NCBI GenBank assembly: GCA_002336725.1
Contig: DDEO01000006.1
Location: forward strand, 1 to 9,581
From: Bacteroidetes bacterium UBA1952
Lineage (GTDB): Bacteria; Bacteroidota; Bacteroidia; Chitinophagales; Chitinophagaceae
DNA length: 9,581 bases
Direction: 5' to 3'
In this document: positions 5,625-9,581 of the stretch, in pieces
Layout of the letters: every line of letters starts with the position of its first letter
How positions within the stretch are numbered: position 1 is the first letter of the stretch
Notes under the pieces: generated by a model
Databases searched by the model: none
The model's input: only the letters and a program-made list of their open reading frames with translations
Told to the model about the DNA's origin: nothing
Program-made: the position numbers and the translations under genes

Positions 5625-7976
5625 TTAAAAATTCAGCGTCGCGTTGATGCTCGGGAAGAACGGCAGTTGATAGACCCGCTCGTTGGTAACGCGATCTACA
5701 TAAAAGATGTTGCGGCGGTTGTAGGCGTTGGTAACGGCGGCGGTGAGTTCCAGGTTCACGTTCTGCGAGAAGGTAAATCGCTTTTTGGCGTTCAGGTCCA
5801 GGCGGTGATAATACGACAGGCGGCCCCCGTTGATATCATCGGCATAGATAATACCGAGCGAGCCGTTTTGGGCCGGGATATTGGTGCCGATGCCGTTGGC
5901 CGTGGCATTTACATTTTCAAAAAAGCCCTGTGTCTGCGTGAAGGGAAAAGGCGAGCCCAGGTTGTAGCGGGCCGAAAACTCCCAGTCGCGCTTGCGCCCT
6001 GCCGTATAAGCGCCGAGCAGGTTGAGGTTGAAGCGGCGGTCAAACGGCGTAGGGTAGGTTTGCGCTATCGCCGGGCCGTTGTTTTGCAATACGCGGAAGG
6101 TATTATTGACCATCTGATAAGAAGCCGCGCCCCAGAGGTAGATGCGGTCTTTGTTGTAGCGCGCCGAGAGGTCTATACCGTAGGCTTCGCCGTTGCCGGC
6201 CTGAAAATTGGGGTCGGAAGGAAGCAGCTTGGTGCGGTTGAGTTCCACCACCTGCGAAAACTTCTTATACCATGGTTCCAGGTTGAAATTCACGCCAAAA
6301 GCGTCCACCTCCACACCCACCACGCCATGCAGCGCCGAGAGCAGGCTGTTGCTCGTTTCGGTTCCCTGCGGGTCGTTGAGCGACTCTGCCGGCGAAAGCA
6401 GAAATCCGCTGAAGAAATTCACCACGTCGCGGTCGCTCTTGGTAGAGATAATGTTTTGGGTATAACGACCGGCAGCCGCTTTGAAGCGCAAATTGCGGGT
6501 AGCGTTGTATTTCAGCCCGATGCGCGGCTCCGGCGAAATCACGCTCAGCCCGCTGTAATACTGCACGCGCACGCCCGGCTCGAGGATGAATTTCTGCCCC
6601 AGATTCTTGCGATACATCGCATACACCGAGGCCAGCGTGTTCCGACGGTCGTAGTCGGTGGCAATGCCGCCGGTGTTCAGGTAGTTCAGCGTGGTTTGTT
6701 GTCCGCTTACTTCTACGCCATACTTCAGCTGGCTGTATCCTTTCAGGAAATAAGTAAAGTCGATGCCGCCTTCAAAACCACTAATGCCCGTTGTGCGCGG
6801 AAATTCCGGTCGGCTGGCTTCGGTGAATCCCGCGTCATACTGCGAGTAGGCAAATTTTCCGGAAATCAGCGCCGAAGAAGTTCCGGGCGAGAGCACGAAG
6901 GTTACGCCGCCGCCTTTCGCTTTCCAGTTGAAATCGGCAATATTGGCACCGCTGTTCTGATTGAGCAGCGAGGCTTTATCATCAAACGAAAAGCCAAACA
7001 GGTTCACCTTCGAGCCGTTGCCGGCGCTGAGCGTTACCTTTCCATAAAGGTCGGTAAAGGAGAACGGCAGGCCGTTTTTAAAGCCATCGCCCATATTTCC
7101 ATACACCGATTGCGAGGTCTTATCCAGATAGCTGTGTTTGCCGGTAAGCAGGAAGGTTACGCCGCCGGATTCCTCATTTTTGCGGGGCGTGAGCGGGCCT
7201 TCCACAAGCACGCGTGCCATCACGGGCGAGCCGCTCACCTTGCCGCTAATCCGGTTTTTGTTGCCGTCTTTGGTGCGCACGTCGAGGATGGCAGAGGTGC
7301 GGTTGCCGTAATCGGCGTTGAAGCCCGCCGTGATGACATCGGCGCTGCGAATGGCATCGGTTTCAAAAACCGAATACAGGCCGATAGAGTGAAACGGGTT
7401 GTAGATCGTTACGCCATCGAGCAGGATGCCCGTTTGCGAGGGCGAGCCGCCCCGGATATAAAGCTGGCCGCCCTGGTCGCCGGTAAACGTAACGCCGGGC
7501 GTGATTTGCAGAAACTGCGCCAGGTCGGGTTCGCCGCCGGAGGCGGGCAGGAGTTTTATCTCGCGCGGCGTGATGGTCGTGGTTCCGACACGCACCTGCG
7601 TAACCTGTTCAGCGCGGCGTGCGCCCACGGTTACTTCCTTGATTTGCGTTCCCTGAATGCCTGCCGGGCGGATGTAGAGATTCTGGCTGATAATGCCATC
7701 GGCGGCAACCACCACTGCTATCTTTGCCGTATCATATCCAAACGAAGTAGCAGTCAGCGTATAGCTGCCCGCCGGAATGCCGATGAGGGAGAAAAAGCCG
7801 TTCACGTCGGTCTGGACATTAAACGAAGTGCCACTCAGCCCAACGACATTATAGATCACCGGCTCGCCGGTTTTGCGGTCATAGAGAAAACCTTTTACGA
7901 CTCCGGTTTGCGCAAAGGCTGCCGTGGCGGCAAATGTCAGCAAAGACACCGGAATCAAGCGGGAGAAAAGACGCAT
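5625..7976 (-). CDS. TonB-dependent outer-membrane receptor with carboxypeptidase-regulatory-like N-terminal domain
   Basis: This 783-residue protein is an outer-membrane transporter that draws energy from TonB-ExbBD. A signal peptide (residues 1-22, ending ATAAFA before Gln23) is followed by a carboxypeptidase-regulatory-like beta-sandwich (about 25-105; e.g. DVNGFFSLIGIPAGSYTLTA). A short stretch with IKEVTVGA at 112-119 may serve as TonB box. The plug domain (about 130-240) includes the typical QLYIRGGSPSQTGILLDGV and FNADYGNRTSAILDV. The rest is a beta-barrel ending in INATLNF with the usual terminal phenylalanine. The start at ATG 7976 gives a proper signal peptide; an upstream in-frame ATG at 8156 would bury it. 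No SusD-like partner, substrate-specific motif or transport gene is adjacent, so the substrate cannot be named. The gene appears monocistronic. Confidence 0.95.
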   Translation of the reverse strand: MRLFSRLIPVSLLTFAATAAFAQTGVVKGFLYDRKTGEPVIYNVVGLSGTSFNVQTDVNGFFSLIGIPAGSYTLTATSFGYDTAKIAVVVAADGIISQNLYIRPAGIQGTQIKEVTVGARRAEQVTQVRVGTTTITPREIKLLPASGGEPDLAQFLQITPGVTFTGDQGGQLYIRGGSPSQTGILLDGVTIYNPFHSIGLYSVFETDAIRSADVITAGFNADYGNRTSAILDVRTKDGNKNRISGKVSGSPVMARVLVEGPLTPRKNEESGGVTFLLTGKHSYLDKTSQSVYGNMGDGFKNGLPFSFTDLYGKVTLSAGNGSKVNLFGFSFDDKASLLNQNSGANIADFNWKAKGGGVTFVLSPGTSSALISGKFAYSQYDAGFTEASRPEFPRTTGISGFEGGIDFTYFLKGYSQLKYGVEVSGQQTTLNYLNTGGIATDYDRRNTLASVYAMYRKNLGQKFILEPGVRVQYYSGLSVISPEPRIGLKYNATRNLRFKAAAGRYTQNIISTKSDRDVVNFFSGFLLSPAESLNDPQGTETSNSLLSALHGVVGVEVDAFGVNFNLEPWYKKFSQVVELNRTKLLPSDPNFQAGNGEAYGIDLSARYNKDRIYLWGAASYQMVNNTFRVLQNNGPAIAQTYPTPFDRRFNLNLLGAYTAGRKRDWEFSARYNLGSPFPFTQTQGFFENVNATANGIGTNIPAQNGSLGIIYADDINGGRLSYYHRLDLNAKKRFTFSQNVNLELTAAVTNAYNRRNIFYVDRVTNERVYQLPFFPSINATLNF

Positions 7977-8022
7977 AAGGGAAGAGGGGGAAAATCCTAG
8001 CCTTGTTTTTTCGGCAGGGTGG

Positions 8023-8030
8023 CAAAGATA
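8023..8030 (-). promoter_or_regulatory. Candidate Bacteroidota -7 element for the TonB-dependent receptor
   Basis: The minus strand reads TATCTTTG, matching the TAnnTTTG -7 consensus of the Bacteroidota primary sigma factor. It would give a leader of about 40 nt before ATG 7976. No matching TTTG -33 element is seen at the right distance, so support is only moderate. Confidence 0.45.
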
Positions 8031-8088
8031 GGCCGGGCGATAGGTCTGCCGCCGGCGTGCCTGCTGCTTTTCTGCATTTGTGTTTCTT

Positions 8089-8967
8089 ATGGAAAATCCT
8101 TTCGCAAACGACATCCCGGCTGGTGCAGCGGCGCTTTCGATTGTGCTGCTGCGCACCCTCTATCGCCCCCGCCTTGCCAACAGCCACAAAGGAACTTACG
8201 GTATGGCCGTGGTGGCGGGCGGGCAAAAAGGCTCGGCGGGTGCACTGATACTGGCGGCGCGGGCGGCAGGCAGGGCCGGCGCGGGGCGCGTGCTGGGCAT
8301 CCTGCCCGACTGGGGATACAGTGCCTTCCAGACCGCCGTACCCGAAGCCCAGAGCAGCACGAGCGGACTCACGCACGTGATGTCTTTCCGGAAAATTCCG
8401 GAAAATGTGGCTGCCGGCATAGGGCCGGGGCTGGGGCAGGAACCCGACACCGCACAGGCGCTGCATCTTTTCCTGACTACCCGCAAAGCGCCGGTGGTGT
8501 TGGATGCCGACGCGCTTAACATCCTCGCCACGTATCCCGACTGGCTGCGCCTGCTGCCGGAAAACAGCATTCTCACCCCGCACCCCGGCGAGTTTGAGCG
8601 CCTATTTGGCGAAACAGAAAACCTGCTTCGGGCTGTCGAAAAAGCGCGGCTTGCGGCCATGAAGTACAATGTAATTATCGTTCTGAAAGGTCATCACACG
8701 GCTATTTGTACGCCGGAAGGCAAAGTTTTTGTCAACACCACCGATTCGCCCGCGCTGGCCACGGCGGGCAGCGGCGACGTGCTGACGGGCATTATCACCG
8801 GCCTTCTGGCGCAGGGTTATTTTCCGGAAAATGCGGCGTTGCTCGGTGTGTGGCTGCATGGCTACGCGGGCGCGCGCTGTGCAGAGGTCATCGGCGAAGA
8901 AAGCACCGTAGCGGGCGATATTTCCGGTTTTCTGGGAGCCGGTTTCCGGAAATTGCGGGGATATTAA
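8089..8967 (+). CDS. nnrD: ADP-dependent (S)-NAD(P)H-hydrate dehydratase, stand-alone
   Basis: NnrD repairs hydrated, inactive NADH and NADPH by dehydrating the S form at the expense of ADP (YjeF C-terminal/CARKD family, ribokinase-like fold, cytosolic). The 292-residue product shows the family motifs in order: HKGTYG at 33-38, GGQKGSAGA at 44-52, GIGPGLG at 110-116, VLDADALN at 137-144, LTPHPGEF at 162-169, VLKGHHT at 198-204 and LATAGSGDVLTG at 223-234, with the catalytic Asp in the last (D230). Many bacteria fuse this domain to an N-terminal NnrE epimerase; that half is absent, because upstream DNA belongs to the divergent receptor gene. ATG 8089 is preferred; a GTG at 8080 would add three residues. 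It has no Shine-Dalgarno. Four TTCCGGAA octamers lie inside it. The repeat cluster begins 7 nt after the stop. Confidence 0.95.
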   Translation: MENPFANDIPAGAAALSIVLLRTLYRPRLANSHKGTYGMAVVAGGQKGSAGALILAARAAGRAGAGRVLGILPDWGYSAFQTAVPEAQSSTSGLTHVMSFRKIPENVAAGIGPGLGQEPDTAQALHLFLTTRKAPVVLDADALNILATYPDWLRLLPENSILTPHPGEFERLFGETENLLRAVEKARLAAMKYNVIIVLKGHHTAICTPEGKVFVNTTDSPALATAGSGDVLTGIITGLLAQGYFPENAALLGVWLHGYAGARCAEVIGEESTVAGDISGFLGAGFRKLRGY

Positions 8968-8973
8968 ATCGTT

Positions 8974-9129
8974 GGGGCAGACCTATGTGTCTGCCCAACC
9001 CAATGTGTCTGCCCACAACCTATGTGTCTGCCCACAACCTATGTGCCTACCCAGCCGCCCGGTATTGTGGATTTTGGGCAGACGTGGTATTTTTGGGTAG
9101 ACAATTTGGGCAGACACATAGGTCTGCCC
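8974..9129. repeat. REP-like palindromic repeat cluster between nnrD and the RAYT gene
   Basis: The basic unit has arms GGGCAGAC and GTCTGCCC around the loop CTATGT. A full unit at 8974-8996 is followed by three tandem half-units (9002-9014, 9018-9033, 9037-9052; ACCTATGTGTCTGCCC with drift in the last). Then come inverted half-units GGGCAGAC (9076-9083) and GGGTAGAC (9095-9102), and a full inverted unit (9108-9129). The outer units form a perfect 24-bp inverted repeat (8975-8998 with 9106-9129), so the whole block can fold as one large hairpin or as several small ones. It probably also ends the nnrD transcript. Such arrays next to RAYT genes are the typical substrate of these transposases. 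Confidence 0.92.
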
Positions 9130-9139
9130 TTACCGGAAA

Positions 9140-9581
9140 ATGAAATACAATCCCGAAAAACATCATCGTCGGTCTATCCGGCTTAAAGGGTATGATTATG
9201 CACAGGCGGGATTGTATTTTGTTACCATCTGCACCCAAAACCGCGCCTGTTTATTTGGCGAAATCGCAAGGGAAAACCCGGATGCTTGCCCTGAAATGAT
9301 TTTGAACGAGGCGGGGCACATGATTGCAAAATGGTATTACGAATTGGAAAATAAATTTCCCGATATCAGGTGCGGTGAAATGGTCATTATGCCGAATCAT
9401 ATCCATTTCATCGTCCAAAATGTCGGCACCGCCGTAGGGGCAGACCTATGTGTCTGCCCCAACCACCCAGGGGCAGACCTATGTGTCTGCCCAGACCGCC
9501 CAGTAGGGGCAGACCTATGTGTCTGCCCAGATCCCGAAAACGACAACGCCGGTTCAGGCGAATCAGAATCGGAATTGGGCG
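9140..9581 (+). CDS. REP-associated tyrosine transposase (RAYT, IS200/IS605-like), 5' part, with three in-frame REP copies
   Basis: RAYTs are Y1-type HUH nucleases, related to IS200/IS605 transposases, thought to cut and spread single-stranded REP hairpins. The first 147 codons are in the window. Visible: YFVTICTQNRACLFGE (26-41), EMVIMPNHIHFIV (80-92) with the metal-binding HUH pair His87 and His89. The catalytic Tyr helix would lie further C-terminal, outside the window. Right after the HUH motif, residues 100-130 consist of three repeats of GADLCVCP encoded by copies of the REP palindrome, followed by an acidic Ser/Gly/Glu stretch (133-147). An in-frame TAG at 9119-9121 precedes ATG 9140, which fixes the start. 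No frameshift is seen, so the gene may be functional. The variable region after the HUH motif is a known tolerant site in this family. Confidence 0.9.
   Translation, partial: MKYNPEKHHRRSIRLKGYDYAQAGLYFVTICTQNRACLFGEIARENPDACPEMILNEAGHMIAKWYYELENKFPDIRCGEMVIMPNHIHFIVQNVGTAVGADLCVCPNHPGADLCVCPDRPVGADLCVCPDPENDNAGSGESESELG
9437..9460 (+). repeat. REP-like palindrome, copy 1 inside the RAYT gene
   Basis: Perfect 9-bp arms GGGGCAGAC / GTCTGCCCC surround loop CTATGT. GTAG (9434-9437) stands at the 5' foot, as in the tetranucleotide-plus-hairpin arrangement that RAYTs recognise. Read in frame it encodes GADLCVCP. Confidence 0.93.
9470..9492 (+). repeat. REP-like palindrome, copy 2 inside the RAYT gene
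   Basis: Arms GGGCAGAC / GTCTGCCC (8 bp) surround loop CTATGT. The foot reads CCAG instead of GTAG. It starts 33 nt after copy 1, keeping the reading frame, and again encodes GADLCVCP. Confidence 0.93.
9506..9528 (+). repeat. REP-like palindrome, copy 3 inside the RAYT gene
   Basis: Same 8-bp arms and loop, with GTAG (9503-9506) at the foot. It starts 36 nt after copy 2, so all three copies stay in the same reading frame. Confidence 0.93.

Noticed and set aside
5667..8000. Plus-strand open frame of 777 codons opposite the TonB-dependent receptor
   Set aside because: It mirrors the receptor gene almost end to end, has no recognisable domain and a composition rich in Arg, Ala and His typical of antisense frames in GC-rich genes. 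The minus-strand product has clear signal peptide, plug and barrel features.
8040..8050. ATAGGTCTGCC matching 11 nt of the REP unit upstream of nnrD
   Set aside because: There is no partner arm and no hairpin; a single 11-nt match may be chance or a decayed half-unit.
7977..8156. N-terminal extension of the receptor by 60 residues
   Set aside because: It would place an Arg-rich segment ahead of a clear signal peptide and overlap the start of nnrD.
8706..9143. Plus-strand open frame spanning the end of nnrD and the repeat cluster
   Set aside because: Its first part is nnrD in another frame and the rest is translated REP repeats; there is no independent support for a gene.
9437..9528. CRISPR-like array in the three evenly spaced repeats
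   Set aside because: Intervals between repeats are only about 10-13 bp, the repeats are perfect hairpins in frame within a coding sequence, and no cas gene is present.
9500..9530. GADLCVCP repeats as a metal-binding protein domain
   Set aside because: The C-x-C pattern comes from translating the DNA palindrome. The same DNA occurs outside the gene and in other frames, so the peptide is better explained as a by-product.

Overview
The window most likely comes from a fairly GC-rich Bacteroidota. Evidence: a TonB-dependent receptor with an N-terminal carboxypeptidase-regulatory-like domain, a potential TAnnTTTG-type -7 element in front of it, a Bacteroidota-style kdp locus, almost no Shine-Dalgarno sequences, and a REP-associated transposase whose repeats read as 'GADLCVCP'. 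I would not assign a lower rank from this sequence.

Layout. From about 8.0 kb down to position 1 everything is on the minus strand: an outer-membrane TonB-dependent receptor (7976-5625, with its own terminator), an NtrC-type sigma-54 response regulator (5420-4083), and the start of a kdp high-affinity potassium-pump operon. The operon runs: a 27-residue single-span ORF, kdpF (25 residues), a 36-residue single-span ORF, kdpA, then kdpB, which leaves the window before its C-terminus. On the plus strand are a stand-alone NAD(P)H-hydrate dehydratase (nnrD, 8089-8967), a 156-bp cluster of palindromic repeats (8974-9129), and the 5' part of a REP-associated tyrosine transposase (RAYT, from 9140) that carries three in-frame copies of the same palindrome.

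How it fits together. The kdp operon is preceded by what looks like a complete sigma-54 control region. It has a near-consensus -24/-12 element (3852-3837), an IHF-like site (3872-3884), and two mirror-image TTTCAnnnTGAAA dyads whose centres are 22 bp apart, about 110-135 bp upstream of the predicted transcription start. The sigma-54 activator gene lies directly upstream. This suggests potassium-pump expression here is run by an NtrC-type regulator rather than the OmpR-type KdpE of Escherichia coli. The upstream dyads also form a hairpin that would terminate the regulator's own transcript.

Two DNA-level patterns cut across gene boundaries. The octamer TTCCGGAA occurs 12 times (about 0.15 expected by chance), in all three codon phases and outside genes, like a highly iterated palindrome. 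The RAYT/REP module shows the transposase gene carrying copies of its own presumed substrate.
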